From NCBI GenBank assembly GCA_030581615.1, contig JAKTTT010000029.1, forward strand, positions 124,001 through 188,000: a stretch of 64,000 nucleotides of DNA, given 5' to 3'. The stretch comes from Alloascoidea africana. Taxonomy: Eukaryota > Ascomycota > Alloascoideomycetes > Alloascoideales > Alloascoideaceae. Positions 49,818 through 60,855 of the stretch are shown piece after piece. The notes beneath the pieces were generated by a model. It had not been told where the DNA came from, did not search any database, and saw nothing but the letters and a program-made list of their open reading frames with translations. The first letter of the stretch is position 1. Each line of letters starts with the position of its first letter. Made by a program: the position numbers and the translations under genes.

Positions 49818-52270
49818 TCGGCTATAATGTCAAAACATCTTTTTTTCTCGTTTACTCTATCGTTTTTGATTTTGTGCTTCTATCATTGTTATAATTATTT
49901 TCCTTTGAACATGTCACTCTTCAATGTCCATGCATTTCGAGGATTGTATTCCATTTTTTTTCTTTCATTTTGATTTTTTTTTTCTTTTATTGTTTACCTC
50001 TCGGTTTAATCTGTTTGCTTCCTTTTTTACGGCTTTGGAGATTTGTAAACTGAATGTTTTTAGGTCACCTCTTTACTTTTTTTCGCCCAGTGGCCGTGTT
50101 CTCTAATCTTTTGTTGAGAAAACAACAGCATGAACTGATAGGAGATCTGCTATGGTTCAGATCAATTCTTTCTCTAGACTTTCCCCATGAATGTTATGTT
50201 TCTTTATAGACGCTTTTTTTCTCTACTTTCTTCTGGTGTCCATGAGGCTAGGAAATGTGTAGAGTTTTTTTTGAAATACAATTTATAAAGGAATTTAATG
50301 ACATTTTTTTTTCATCTAGCATATGAACGTAGTCAGTTGATTCAAGAGTATGTTATAATTAACTGGATAGGCAATTAGATATTGAACTGGTGGACCGCTA
50401 GAGTCCAGGTGAGATCAAATAAAATGTAACATAATGAATCATTACGTACAATAAAGAAAGGCAGAGCTATATTCCACGAAGAGAAATGGAGAGCAATGAC
50501 AATTCATTACATGTACCGATTAAAGAGGATGAGAAAATGTTGATCCTAGTGTGAGATAAGGAATCTAACTAGTACAGTTCACAGACAATGTATGAGACTC
50601 CTTCTGTGATGTCAAAATCAAGGGGATGATTTACCATCTTGATTTTGTTCGGTAAATTCAAAAAGAAACTGAGGAGTTCATGGGCTTGTGTAGTTAGTGT
50701 TGGATAGTTACTTGAAACTTTAGCGTATGAGATGGAAAGAAACTACAAGTGCTCGATAAAATGTGCTCTTCTCCATTTCCTATGCTCTGTCTTCCTTCAA
50801 AAACTACTATCTTTTAGTTTGATTGAGACAAATTAAAAGTACATATTCTTGAAACACAAAGTTCGTTCATATTACAATGCCTGGACATGAGATGTCTTCC
50901 TGCCCTGCAAAAAAATGTAAACACGTACTTCGAACTGAAGTTTGAGCGCAGCTTGGGGCATATCAGTGCCTGCTGTTTCAGCGCGGATCTAAGCTCAAAT
51001 CAGCATTGACTCTGAAGTAATAGAGTTAGCCAGTGTTACGCAAAATACACCACCTTCGTAATTTCAACCGACATTTGGGGCTCTCAGCACTGAATGCATT
51101 TGAGTAGAAAACGAAGCCCTCCAAACCCGGTACCTTCTTTTTGAAGGACGCAGAAAGTTCTTTCGATGTGAGATGAACTTTCTGCTTTTGCAAGATTTTC
51201 TTTCCTAATTTGGCATAAACTCTAAAATCAATAGTTTCTGCTGGACAAACTCAGTTGAGCCGTCCCAGCATTCTAGAGCCAGATATAAGATCATTCCATA
51301 GCAGGCTAATAGTTTCCGGCTTCTCTTATAAATTACAAGAGCGGTATAAAAAACAGAAGTGTAAAGTTCTGAGCCATGAATCAGCCCTTGCTAGTTCGAG
51401 TTAGAGAGATGGGGTTTGAGCTTTCTATGGTCTATTCTGCTGTGTGTAAAAAGAATCAGGACGCAGAATGAATAAGTAGCAAAAAAAAGCCCTATCAGGT
51501 AGAAAAAAAAAGGCATCAATCACTTTATTTAAAGACCTCTCTGTCTCGTTTTTTCTCTCCTGTTCCTCAGCATCTTGATTATCGTTCTGCTTATTTTTTT
51601 CTCATCTTGTGAAGTCAAAAAAATGAATCAATTGCTTAACCATTCGAGTTTTCCAGAAACTTCCGCTACCTATTTTCTATATTTTAAGCCAAATCCAGCT
51701 TTTGCGTCGTTTTCTAATTTTTTTTTTGGCTGGTTATTGTAATCAATAGTGAAGAGTATGTGCTTTGATTTAACTCAGCTCAAAGTGAAAGATGAGAGCT
51801 GTAAAAAGCAAAAGAAAACTACAGAAGATGGAGAAGTACGCCCTAGCGTTCGGCCTTTTATAGTTTTGGCTTTGTGCAAACAAGTGTTATCTATTTGCGT
51901 CATTGGAACACCACAAAACGGATTATGCAAAGCGGCAAACACCTTGAACCAAAAGATTTATAGAACGCACAGCTTGAACAGCTGGCGTTAATCGTTGACT
52001 AAAAACTGGAACTTCAATTGAGCGTTTAGTGGTTCAAAAAGGCATGAGTAATCTCTTTGTTTGATTAAGCGCCGACATCAAAGCGTTGGGTCACTTCTCC
52101 TAATGGGCTTATGCCTTTTCTTTATTCTTTGTAGAACCTACAAAGCCTAGCACACATCATTCTTTCACCCACTTTCTATTCTGCCTATCTACTCTGTTTT
52201 TAAATAACAGACCCCACAGTAGGACGTATAACTATATAGTGGGAATAGCAAACACATTTTCAACAATTGT
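49818..52270. other. 2.4-kb gap with no supported gene
   Basis: The left part is T-rich 3' flank of the EDC1-like gene. A minus-strand open stretch without ATG (about 51010-51240) reads like a lysine-rich peptide, and an 80-codon plus frame lies at 51749-51991; neither has a splice chain or known domain. No tRNA or known snRNA was recognised. Confidence 0.5.
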
Positions 52271-54298
52271 TTACAATCCAAGGTCTTTTTTAACCAACGT
52301 CCTACAAATAGGGTGGTAGAAATCTTTGAATTTCTCAAAAGTGCTCTTTGCCAATTCCTCGTCAACAGATTTAAGCAACAGATATCCTGGTCTCACAAAC
52401 TTCATTCTCCCCACGGTTCCAAGCCAATCTGCAAAGTCCTGGTACGTGTCCTTGAGGTGAGCTTTGATATTGATTCTGAACCAACGGAAAAGAACCTCTG
52501 CGTTGTTGGATTCAGGATAAGTCTTGTAAATCTCCGCCATTGTCTTGATAGCAATTGGATACTTGGGCCAGGAATCATATTCATCAAGGGAATCGAGGAA
52601 CAAAACACCTTGGTTTGCAGACCAGCTAGAGACATCCTTATCTGTGAACTTTTCTTTCAGCTCCTCTTTTGGCAATTCAGAAGAAGCGGCCTTTATCCAT
52701 TCGTCTGCCAATTTGTAACATTCATCAGCGAGGCTTGTGTCAAATTTTGGCTTTGGTGGCAGTCCTGGAGCATAGAGCCAAAGATCCCAATCTATGCTAT
52801 CGAGGATCTCTTTTGATTCCTTATCATTAAAGAATTCGTAAAGAGTATCCATAAACTGGAATGTGTCTAAAGACTTGTACTTGAACTTGTTAAAGTAGTA
52901 CGGGATAAATGGATCAAACTTCTCTTTCCCACCAAGCTTTGTCTCGATGTGAAAGAGCAAGTTGAATCCTCGCTCATAGGGAACAGTACTGAATGCGTCA
53001 TCAGGGTCTCTGTCACCTTTCAAGTCATGTACCAATGGCGTGAAATCTTCCCATTCTTTGCCCTTGTATTTCTCAACCGTTTGAACAAGGTCTGTCCATC
53101 CAATGATTGCTGAAAAGTGTCTATGAGCCTCGCCATGAATAGCGCCGATAATCCTTCGTTCCAGGTATACAGTCCAGCCTTCATTTAGCCAGAAATGTTC
53201 CCAAGATGCATTTGTGACCAAGTTTCCACTCCAAGAATGAGCCAACTCATGGGCAATAACATCTACATTTTGGCGATCGCCTGAGATCAAAGTTGGCGTA
53301 GCAAAAGTAATGTTGGGGTTCTCCATTCCGCCATAGGGAAAAGCAGGAGGCAATACAAGAACGTTGTACTCTTTCCATTCGTATGGGAATACCAGCTTTT
53401 CTGCCGTCTTGATAAAGTTCTCTGTATCTGCTTCAAATTCGTACTGACACTTGCGGACTTCTCCAGGTTCACTATAAACAAGAGATCGTGGGCCAATCGA
53501 GGCAGAGCTCAGATCTCCACTTGCAATGGCAAAAAGATAAGAAGGAATTGGAATTGGCTGGTTAAACACATATTCCTTTAGGTCATTCTCCAACTCTGAA
53601 GTCTTTTCAAGAAGGCCAGTGGCCACAACGGGATAAGGAGACGCTACCTTAATACTGAATGGCGATTTGACAGATGGAGTATCAAAAGACGGGAACAAAG
53701 ATCGGGCATGAATGGCCTCACACTGAGAAAACAAATAGGGATACTTTTTCCCAGCAGTGAGCTGGGGAGCCAGCCATTGTAAAGCAGTGCATTTTTCTGT
53801 GGTTGCAAAGTCAATGGCCAGGTTGTATGAGACTCCTTCTGCGACATCAAAATCGATGACAATCTTGGAGCCAAGCGGCTCTTTTCTCGGACTCACTGTG
53901 AAAGGAACAGCTTTATCATTAATGGAGACGGTATTGATATCCAGAAAGGAGGAATCAAGCAGAATTTGGGGAGTTGGTTCCAATCCTACAAGGTCGTATG
54001 CCACGGTCCCTGATATGGTCTCCTTGGCAAAGGATACACTAATGTCAAGAGAGGTGTGCTTGACATCGAAATGCGAATAGTTAGATAGGGTCGATGGATC
54101 ATGCTCAGGCAATTTCTTCGGCCGGTTTGCGTTCAACTTTGCGGAAGGCATTTTTGGAATGGATCGAGGGTGTTGGAAAGAAGAAGGTGCCGTATGGAAA
54201 AGGGAAACTGGAAGAGTGGGCTGAAGTAGCCTTTTGGCTGGGCCCGCAAACGGTCTGCGCAGTCCTCCAGCACGGAGAGAGCACAGACTTTTCCACAT
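52271..54298 (-). CDS. LAP2: Leukotriene-A4-hydrolase-like aminopeptidase (M1)
   Basis: From the first ATG (54298) the product is 675 residues; codons upstream open only from GTG. The M1 metalloprotease centre is complete: the GxMEN exopeptidase motif as YGGMENPNITFAT, zinc ligands in VIAHELAHSWSGN (HExxH at about 345) and the third ligand in WLNEGWTVYLER, about 18 residues on. The C-terminal helical domain is also present to the end. The family removes N-terminal residues from tri- and tetrapeptides and has epoxide hydrolase activity; S. cerevisiae Lap2 has 671 residues. The first about 45 residues are basic, hydroxylated and acid-free (MWKSLCSLRAGGLRRPF), a likely mitochondrial presequence. 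A second ATG at residue 50 (MPSAKLN) could give a cytosolic form. Confidence 0.96.
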   Translation of the reverse strand: MWKSLCSLRAGGLRRPFAGPAKRLLQPTLPVSLFHTAPSSFQHPRSIPKMPSAKLNANRPKKLPEHDPSTLSNYSHFDVKHTSLDISVSFAKETISGTVAYDLVGLEPTPQILLDSSFLDINTVSINDKAVPFTVSPRKEPLGSKIVIDFDVAEGVSYNLAIDFATTEKCTALQWLAPQLTAGKKYPYLFSQCEAIHARSLFPSFDTPSVKSPFSIKVASPYPVVATGLLEKTSELENDLKEYVFNQPIPIPSYLFAIASGDLSSASIGPRSLVYSEPGEVRKCQYEFEADTENFIKTAEKLVFPYEWKEYNVLVLPPAFPYGGMENPNITFATPTLISGDRQNVDVIAHELAHSWSGNLVTNASWEHFWLNEGWTVYLERRIIGAIHGEAHRHFSAIIGWTDLVQTVEKYKGKEWEDFTPLVHDLKGDRDPDDAFSTVPYERGFNLLFHIETKLGGKEKFDPFIPYYFNKFKYKSLDTFQFMDTLYEFFNDKESKEILDSIDWDLWLYAPGLPPKPKFDTSLADECYKLADEWIKAASSELPKEELKEKFTDKDVSSWSANQGVLFLDSLDEYDSWPKYPIAIKTMAEIYKTYPESNNAEVLFRWFRINIKAHLKDTYQDFADWLGTVGRMKFVRPGYLLLKSVDEELAKSTFEKFKDFYHPICRTLVKKDLGL

Positions 54299-54821
54299 GG
54301 CCGAGCTTATGATAAAACAATCGCAAGGCACAAATAATGGGCCAGTATCAATGTATTTCCCCACAAGCGTTGAGACTTTGACTCTCTCTTGGTGGTTCGT
54401 CAGACTTCTTTGTGCCACAGGACACCCCAGACTGATTTATGAATCAAACATAGTTATCCTGTACTAGTTATAGAAAAGAGTGAAGGAGTGGAATGTTCAC
54501 AATTCAGACCAATGTTCTTAATGGACAATGTCTCGTGTATGCGGTTTCCACAGCTTGAACTTGATCTCCAACGGTGTTAGATACTCCTCCGTGTTATTGT
54601 TTCCGCAACTTATACAGTTCCATTGCGTAAACCGCACTTACGAAGGCCACCTAAGATGTTACTTTGTTCTTATTCCCGTTGTTTGAATACACCATCGACT
54701 CTCGCTAGTGCATTCGGTACAAGCGGTACAAAACAATAAATCATAAACTAGAACGCCGAATTGGTATCAAAATCATAAACAAATACTCATCATAGAAATG
54801 TGCGTAGGGTATACGAATCCC
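54299..54821. other. LAP2 promoter / nucleoporin gene 3' flank
   Basis: About 520 bp with no supported gene. The GTG-opened extension of the LAP2 frame (to 54418) has no ATG. Confidence 0.6.
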
Positions 54822-57356
54822 TTAAGCAAGCTCATCAGTTATAAAAACCCAAGTTCCAGTATTTGGATCGTAGCTCTGAAACTTTGCTCCTCTAATGCTT
54901 TTCAACCTTTTCAAATGTTTCACAAGTTTCGGATGATCTGGCTTTGTGATTGGCTTTTTGCTATCCTTATGCAACGGATATGATTTCTCTAGAGTTATCC
55001 TAGCCTTCACATTCAACTCTTTGCCTTTCGGGGGCTTTTCAAACCCAGAGGATGCAGGATACGCTATACACGACGTTTTCTCAAATGCGATTATTGAATC
55101 AGGAATGCCCTCAATTGAACGTATAGTGGTCAAATCAACGGGTTCTAAAAATTCAATCTGCCCGTACCCCTTACGGCCTACTTTGAAATTAGAGACATGC
55201 TGTAACTCTTCCCGAGAATAATCTCTAAGTGAATCAATAGAAGGCGACATCCAATATCCCTTCTCATCAACAAAGTCCTCGTCTCTTATCGTAACATGCT
55301 TTTGTTTTCCTGTTTTGGGAGATTTATACAATTTTTCATCTGGGTCTGAAATATTTTCATCATCTCTTAGCGCCCCAGCTTCTTGATTCTGGACAGATTC
55401 TGGGGTGGTCATCACATAGTCCTCGTTTTCTCCGCTACTGGTTGTCGGGCTTCCTCCATGCAACGATCTGGTGGGGTTCGTCTCAGGACTTGTTTGGTGG
55501 CGGTCAATTATCAACTTCTTTATGTCTCTCCTTGGCTCAAAAATCTCAGAGCTTAGAATTGCACTATCTGTTTGTGCGCTGAATAGACTTGGTTTGAAAT
55601 AGTTTTCAGATCCCCAAACTGTTGAAGCTCGTCTAAATCCATCATGATCTCTAGGACTTGAAACCCCCGAGTCAGTGATGGCTGCACTAAAGCTCTTGCT
55701 TCTTCGCGTTGGGGACTTTGCCATTCTAAGCGAATTGGCCAATGGCTTTGGAGACAATTTGTAAGAAGCCAAGAATGAATTTCTCTTCCTACGTTTTTCA
55801 GATGCAACTGGAGTGGCAATTGGGCCCAAGGAGGCATCTGGACCGGCGTCAGATATTTTTATATTTGAGAATAGGGAATTGCTCCCGTAAAGACTCTGAT
55901 CTAGAGTTGCAACAAGCTGTGGCTGGAACTGAGCTTGCTCTGGGTTTGTCACAAGCATGTTGGAGTTGGAGTTGGAGTTGGAGTTGGGGTTTGTTTTAAA
56001 CCGAAATTGGAATTCTTGTCCTGGATTGTTCAACAAGGCAGAATTTTGTGAGCTGTTAGGTGCACCAAAAACACTATTGCCCTGGTTAGTACCATTGCCA
56101 AAGAATCCTGTACTTGGTTGTTGGTTGCCGCCAAATTGTCCACCAGTACTTCCGAATAATGAATTGCTATTTACATTTCTACTCCCAAACATTGTGCTAC
56201 CTGCTGATCGCGGATTCTGGCCAAAAAAGCCTCCATTATTATTACTATTTGGTGGGGCCCCGAAACTAAAGCCTGTTGAGTTGCTGTTACCAAATCCAAA
56301 TCCACTGGAATTAGCATTTGATCCAAATGGATTGTTTGTGGTGCTGCCAAATCCAAATCTAAATCCACCACTGGAATTGTTGTTATTGTTATTCCCAAAT
56401 CCAAAAGAGCCAAAACCAGAAGGTTGGGTTTGAGAAGCATTTCCACCAAAGGTGAAACCTGATCCGAAAGCGTTGTTAGAATACCCATGGCTTCCAAAAG
56501 AAAAGCTTCCCCCAGTATTATTTAATGGCTGTCCAAATACCCCTGTGCCTGTACTGCTGCTTCCCGAATTTGCTTGGTTTCCGAAGCCACCGAATCCAAT
56601 GCTATTGTTACTGTTGTTGTTCCCGAAATTACCAAATGAAGGCTTTGAGCCGAAAGCTGTGCTTTCCGAACCAAAAGAAAATGCGTTTGAGCGCTGACCA
56701 AAGCTCGATAGAGGAAATCTTCTACCAAGCTTGTAATCTTGAACTCTGAGCTCTTCAGCTGAATACTGTTCAAGGCCTGGCAAAGCACTAATATTCTCGT
56801 AGTGTAAGGTCCCTTGCAATGGATCGTGGTCGGTGAAAGCTTTGTACTGAACATTCACAGTCCCTTGATTCTCGGTGGATGCTCCGAAACTAAAAGGCCC
56901 AGAAAGAGAATTCTTGTTGCTCATGGGACTAGCTCCACTACCAAAACCACCAAATGTAGTTGAAGTAGCAGGTTTCGATCCAAAAATCCCCCCTTCACTT
57001 GAAGGAGTTTGTCCAAAGGGGCCTGAACCAAACGCCCCACTCCCTAACCCAGAACCGCTTCCAAAGATAGGTTTCGAGAGCGAAGAACTCCCAACATTTC
57101 CAAATATTCCACTTCCGCTTCCACCTCCTCCTACGTTTCCGCTTGTACTATTGGATTGTGAACCAAAGCTAAATCCTGACCCTGGACGGTTGATACTGCT
57201 TGAGCCAAAAAGAGGTGAGCCATCTGCATTGCTGCTGGAACCGCCAAAGATAGACCCTGACGAGCCTGAGCCGAATATGGATGGCGTCTTACTTGAACTC
57301 GAGCCGAATCCGCCAAAAGCTCCACTGTTGGGATTCGCGTTCCCAAACACTGACAT
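54822..57356 (-). CDS. NUP116: FG nucleoporin of the Nup98/Nup116 type
   Basis: The 844-residue protein begins with FG/GLFG-like repeats, interrupted at about 162-212 by a GLEBS motif (TVNVQYKAFTDHDPLQGTLH ... YSAEELRVQDYKLGRR), the binding site for Gle2/Rae1. A second long FG region (about 215-460) follows, then a Ser-rich linker and the Nup98-type C-terminal beta domain (about 695-844: GYWMSPSIDSLRDYSREEL, VGRKGYGQIEFLEPVDL, to GTWVFITDELA). In S. cerevisiae only Nup116, of the three Nup98 relatives, has GLEBS, so I use that symbol. The chain ends at the domain, so there is no downstream partner to release by self-cleavage. It would help form the permeability barrier and anchor mRNA export at the pore. 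It is divergent from RAD27. Confidence 0.93.
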   Translation of the reverse strand: MSVFGNANPNSGAFGGFGSSSSKTPSIFGSGSSGSIFGGSSSNADGSPLFGSSSINRPGSGFSFGSQSNSTSGNVGGGGSGSGIFGNVGSSSLSKPIFGSGSGLGSGAFGSGPFGQTPSSEGGIFGSKPATSTTFGGFGSGASPMSNKNSLSGPFSFGASTENQGTVNVQYKAFTDHDPLQGTLHYENISALPGLEQYSAEELRVQDYKLGRRFPLSSFGQRSNAFSFGSESTAFGSKPSFGNFGNNNSNNSIGFGGFGNQANSGSSSTGTGVFGQPLNNTGGSFSFGSHGYSNNAFGSGFTFGGNASQTQPSGFGSFGFGNNNNNNSSGGFRFGFGSTTNNPFGSNANSSGFGFGNSNSTGFSFGAPPNSNNNGGFFGQNPRSAGSTMFGSRNVNSNSLFGSTGGQFGGNQQPSTGFFGNGTNQGNSVFGAPNSSQNSALLNNPGQEFQFRFKTNPNSNSNSNSNMLVTNPEQAQFQPQLVATLDQSLYGSNSLFSNIKISDAGPDASLGPIATPVASEKRRKRNSFLASYKLSPKPLANSLRMAKSPTRRSKSFSAAITDSGVSSPRDHDGFRRASTVWGSENYFKPSLFSAQTDSAILSSEIFEPRRDIKKLIIDRHQTSPETNPTRSLHGGSPTTSSGENEDYVMTTPESVQNQEAGALRDDENISDPDEKLYKSPKTGKQKHVTIRDEDFVDEKGYWMSPSIDSLRDYSREELQHVSNFKVGRKGYGQIEFLEPVDLTTIRSIEGIPDSIIAFEKTSCIAYPASSGFEKPPKGKELNVKARITLEKSYPLHKDSKKPITKPDHPKLVKHLKRLKSIRGAKFQSYDPNTGTWVFITDELA

Positions 57357-57497
57357 GCTCTTTAGTTGTCAATTGCTCGTTGAATGGCCGATCAGCAGAA
57401 GCTGTTCTCCATCTTTTTGGTCATCAGATCATTATCAACATGACCTTAGGGGTTACAGTTACCCGGGAACACTACACCCGAACGCCCAAATGGCAAA

Positions 57498-57503
57498 ACG
57501 CGT
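57498..57503. promoter_or_regulatory. MCB box in the NUP116/RAD27 divergent promoter
   Basis: ACGCGT, followed at once by CGCGAC, lies 66-72 bp upstream of the RAD27 ATG. MBF/Swi6-type G1/S control of RAD27 is known in S. cerevisiae; that it also works here is inferred from the motif. Confidence 0.55.
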
Positions 57504-57569
57504 CGCGACTTGTGACTATTCTTCCATTCTGTTTCTTCCCGTTTTATTGTCAAACGTGGTGTGTACAAC

Positions 57570-58972
57570 ATGGGTATTAAAGGTATGTAGACTGTGAGTA
57601 GCAGGTTCATGAAGAGGTTACTAATTTGTGCAACCAGGACTTACACACTTGATCGCTGATAATGCACCAGCTGCCATTAAAGATTGCGAGATCAAGAGCT
57701 TTTTTGGCAGAAAAGTTGCAATTGTAAGTGAATTTATCATCAATCATTTTATCTTTGGTTTTTTTTCCCCCCTGATACTGACATTTGAATTGGCACATAG
57801 GATGCGTATGCTTTTCACAACTGTTTGCTTGACCCGGTTGAGCGATAGATCTAACTTTTAAAGTTCCATGTCTCTGTACCAATTCCTTATAGCGGTGCGA
57901 CAACAGGATGGGTCTCAGCTCTCAAATGAAACTGGAGAAACCACGAGGTAAGCTCATTTTTAAAAGATTATAAAAGGAGATGACTGACTTTAAGAATTCA
58001 AGTCATCTGATGGGCATGTTCTACCGAACGTTGCGAATCGTTGATAACGGTATCAAACCGGTCTATGTTTTCGATGGACGGCCTCCAGTTATGAAAAATG
58101 GAACTTTAGCAAAGAGACTACAGAGAAGAGATGAAGCTCAAAAGCAACAGGACGCAATTAGAGAAACAGGTACAGCAGAAGAAGTCGCGCGATTTGAACG
58201 ACGAATGGTAAAAGTCACCAAGGAACAAAACGAAGAAGCAAAAAAGCTACTCAAGTTGATGGGCATACCGTACGTGAATGCTCCTTGTGAAGCTGAGGCA
58301 CAATGTGCTATTTTAGCAAAAAGCGGGAAGGTATACGCTTCTGCCTCCGAAGATATGGACACACTCTGTTTTGGCACACCCTATTTACTTCGGCATTTGA
58401 CTTTTTCCGAAGCCAGAAAGATGCCCATTTCAGAAATCAGTTATGAAAAGGCCCTTGAGGGACTGGAATTAACGTATGACGAGTTTATCGATCTCTGTAT
58501 GCTGTTAGGATGCGATTATCTTGATCCAGTTAAAGGTGTTGGTCCTGTTACAGCCTTTAAATTGATCAAACAATTTAAGACTCTGGATGCTATTGTAGAC
58601 CATATAAGGAGCAACCCAGATTCAAAGTATAAGATTCCCGAAGACTGGCCGTATAAAGAAGCAAGGGAACTATTTACAAAACCCGATGTCTTGGATGCGA
58701 AGGACATTGAGTTTAAATGGGAACAGCCTGATGAAGAAGGACTAATTGACTTTCTGGTTAAGGAGAAAGGTTTTGCGGAGGATAGGGTTCGTGGTGGCAT
58801 TGAGCGTTTAAAAAAGCAATTGAAAAAAGCGCCTCAGGGAAGACTGGATAGTTTCCTGAAAGCTGTTCCGAAAACTAAAGAACAACTAGAAGCAGAAAAA
58901 AAGAGGAAGGCTAAAGGAAATGGGAAAGCTAAAGGGAAGAATGCAAAGAATGTAAAGAAAGCAAGAAGATAG
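57570..58972 (+). CDS. RAD27: Flap endonuclease FEN1
   Basis: Five exons, 57570..57582 (13 nt), 57638..57723 (86 nt), 57801..57805 (5 nt), 57864..57947 (84 nt) and 58003..58972, give 385 residues (S. cerevisiae Rad27: 382). The 5-nt exon GATGC encodes catalytic Asp34 and part of Ala35 and restores VAI-DA-SMSLYQF. Further active-site acids are in [20 protein letters not shown] and GCDYLD; the H2TH motif [17 protein letters not shown] and the PCNA-binding QGRLDSFL follow, with a Lys-rich tail. Introns of 55, 77, 58 and 55 nt use GTATGT, GTAAGT, GTATGC and GTAAGC with ACTAAT, ACTGAC, TCTAAC and ACTGAC branches. It cuts 5' flaps in Okazaki-fragment maturation and long-patch base-excision repair. 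An MCB box precedes it. Confidence 0.97.
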
Positions 58973-59409
58973 AAACATTAATGTCCTGTGGTATTTATTC
59001 ATTGTACAGATCTTTAGATCTCTACTCGTGTAACATCCACCTTGACCTTGGTTTCGGGGTGAAGGATCTTGTTAATAGCCCTTGTGGTCAGACACTGCCT
59101 TCTGGTAGAACTTCTGGCTATGTGCTTTGAATCTTTTTCCAGTCGTGATGAGAAATCAACTGCATCAAAATAGAAGGAACGATCTTTTGGTTTTACTTCC
59201 ACATTAGTCCCTAATTATTTGATGCCGTAATTGGTCTAGGAAGTTGCCAAAAAACCACCATTGTTAATAAACTAGGTCAAAAGAATCAACCATAAAGCCA
59301 TTTTATTTTTCAATTATCATGAAACTCATAAAAATCAGTTTAAAGCACAAAGCAATCTAACATCCCAATTAACCAAACTCCTCTTCTTCCATGTATCCAA
59401 CTAATTAAA
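58973..59409. other. Convergent flanks with a doubtful minus-strand open frame
   Basis: On the minus strand an open stretch ending at 59014 reads FYFDAVDFSSRLEKDSKHIA ... LTTRAINKILHPETKVKVDV (about 63 residues from GTG 59202). It looks protein-like and an ACTAAT branch lies just upstream, but I found no in-phase first exon and no family. It may be the last exon of a small gene or chance. The rest is AT-rich 3' flank. Confidence 0.35.
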
Positions 59410-60774
59410 TTACCAAAACTCTCCCTGAGCTTTCATAGCTTCAGCAACCTTCACAAAACCTGCAATATTAGCACCCTTGACCAGAGAGGGCAAAGCATCG
59501 CCTGTCTCGGAAGAGTAAGCCAACGCAGTCTCAATACAATTATTGAAACAGTTGATCATAATATCCTTCAACTTGGCGTCAACCTCTTCAGCAGTCCAGC
59601 TGATTCTCTGAGAGTTCTGGGCCATCTCCAAACCAGAAACAGCAACACCGCCACAATTCGAAGCCTTGCCTGGAGCATACCAGATAGTGTTAGGATTCTT
59701 CACACGCTCAGCTTCAAAAACATCAATTGCTTCTTGAGTGGAACCCATATTTGAGCCTTCGGCAATGTACTTGCAGCCAGCTTCAATAAGAGCCTTAGCC
59801 TCCTCACCACTGACTTCATTCTGGGTTGCTCCTGGTAAAGCAATATCGACTTTGCCGACGTTAGTCCATGGTCTGGCACCAGGGATGTACTTGAATTTGC
59901 CCTCTTTGAAGTTGGATTGGATAGTGGCCAACTGTTCAAACTTGACCTTAGCCGCTTGGATAGCTTCAACCTCCTCTGGAGTGAATCCTTCTTCACCAAC
60001 TGTCACTAAGCAGCCCTTGGAATCGGATAGGGAGACTACTGTTCCTCCAAGTTCAATAACCTTCAGGGCAGCATACTGGGCCACATTTCCGGCGCCAGAA
60101 ATGGCGACTCTCTTGCCTTTGATCGAGTCTTTACCCTTTGAAGCGTACTCAATCATCTTCTCAACATAGTAGACCAGACCGTAACCTGTGGCCTCAGATC
60201 TGATCAAAGAGCCACCCCAGGTTAGACCCTTACCGGTGAGAACGCCCTCCCAACTGTTTCTGTACTTCTTGTAAGATCCAAAGAGATAGCCGATTTCACG
60301 GCCACCGGTACCAATGTCACCTGCAGGAACATCTGTGTCCTGACCAATGTGTCTGGAGAGTTCCCTCATGAAGGAATCACAGAACTTGCGAATTTCATTA
60401 TCAGACTTTCCCTTGGGGTTAAAGTCAGAACCACCTTTGCCGCCTCCCATGTTAAGACCAGTCAGAGCATTTTTGAAAATCTGCTCATAACCCAAGAACT
60501 TGAGAATGGAAAGGTTCACTGAAGGATGAAGTCTGAGGCCACCTTTGTATGGACCTAGAGCAGAGTTAAACTGAACTCGGTATCCTCTGTTAACTTGGCA
60601 TTTGCCTTCGTCATCCTCCCAAACGACTCTGAATTGGATGATTCTCTCTGGAATTGAGACAATTGGGATCAATGATTCCAATTCCGGACGCTTTTCAAAC
60701 AGAGTAGAGTCCTTTAGACAAGAGTAAAGCTCGTTAAAGGCTTGTTCAAATTCGGGTTCTGAAGGAAGGACCAT
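59410..60774 (-). CDS. GDH1: NADP-specific glutamate dehydrogenase
   Basis: The 454-residue enzyme matches the fungal NADP-GDH length. Substrate-site motifs are [40 protein letters not shown] and [19 protein letters not shown]; the Rossmann domain has [19 protein letters not shown], and SLSDSKG at the second strand favours NADPH over NADH. It makes glutamate from 2-oxoglutarate and ammonium in the cytosol, the main ammonium assimilation step. There is no intron. The promoter has a TATA box (60856-60862) and nitrogen-type motifs. The symbol GDH1 is preferred, as one copy is visible; GDH3 is the duplicate in S. cerevisiae relatives. Confidence 0.97.
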   Translation of the reverse strand: MVLPSEPEFEQAFNELYSCLKDSTLFEKRPELESLIPIVSIPERIIQFRVVWEDDEGKCQVNRGYRVQFNSALGPYKGGLRLHPSVNLSILKFLGYEQIFKNALTGLNMGGGKGGSDFNPKGKSDNEIRKFCDSFMRELSRHIGQDTDVPAGDIGTGGREIGYLFGSYKKYRNSWEGVLTGKGLTWGGSLIRSEATGYGLVYYVEKMIEYASKGKDSIKGKRVAISGAGNVAQYAALKVIELGGTVVSLSDSKGCLVTVGEEGFTPEEVEAIQAAKVKFEQLATIQSNFKEGKFKYIPGARPWTNVGKVDIALPGATQNEVSGEEAKALIEAGCKYIAEGSNMGSTQEAIDVFEAERVKNPNTIWYAPGKASNCGGVAVSGLEMAQNSQRISWTAEEVDAKLKDIMINCFNNCIETALAYSSETGDALPSLVKGANIAGFVKVAEAMKAQGEFW

Positions 60775-60855
60775 TGCTGTAGATGTATATTTAGATAGTT
60801 CAAGAAAGATGATGATGAGAAGACACAGATTGGAACCCAGGGAAGATCCCCAACC

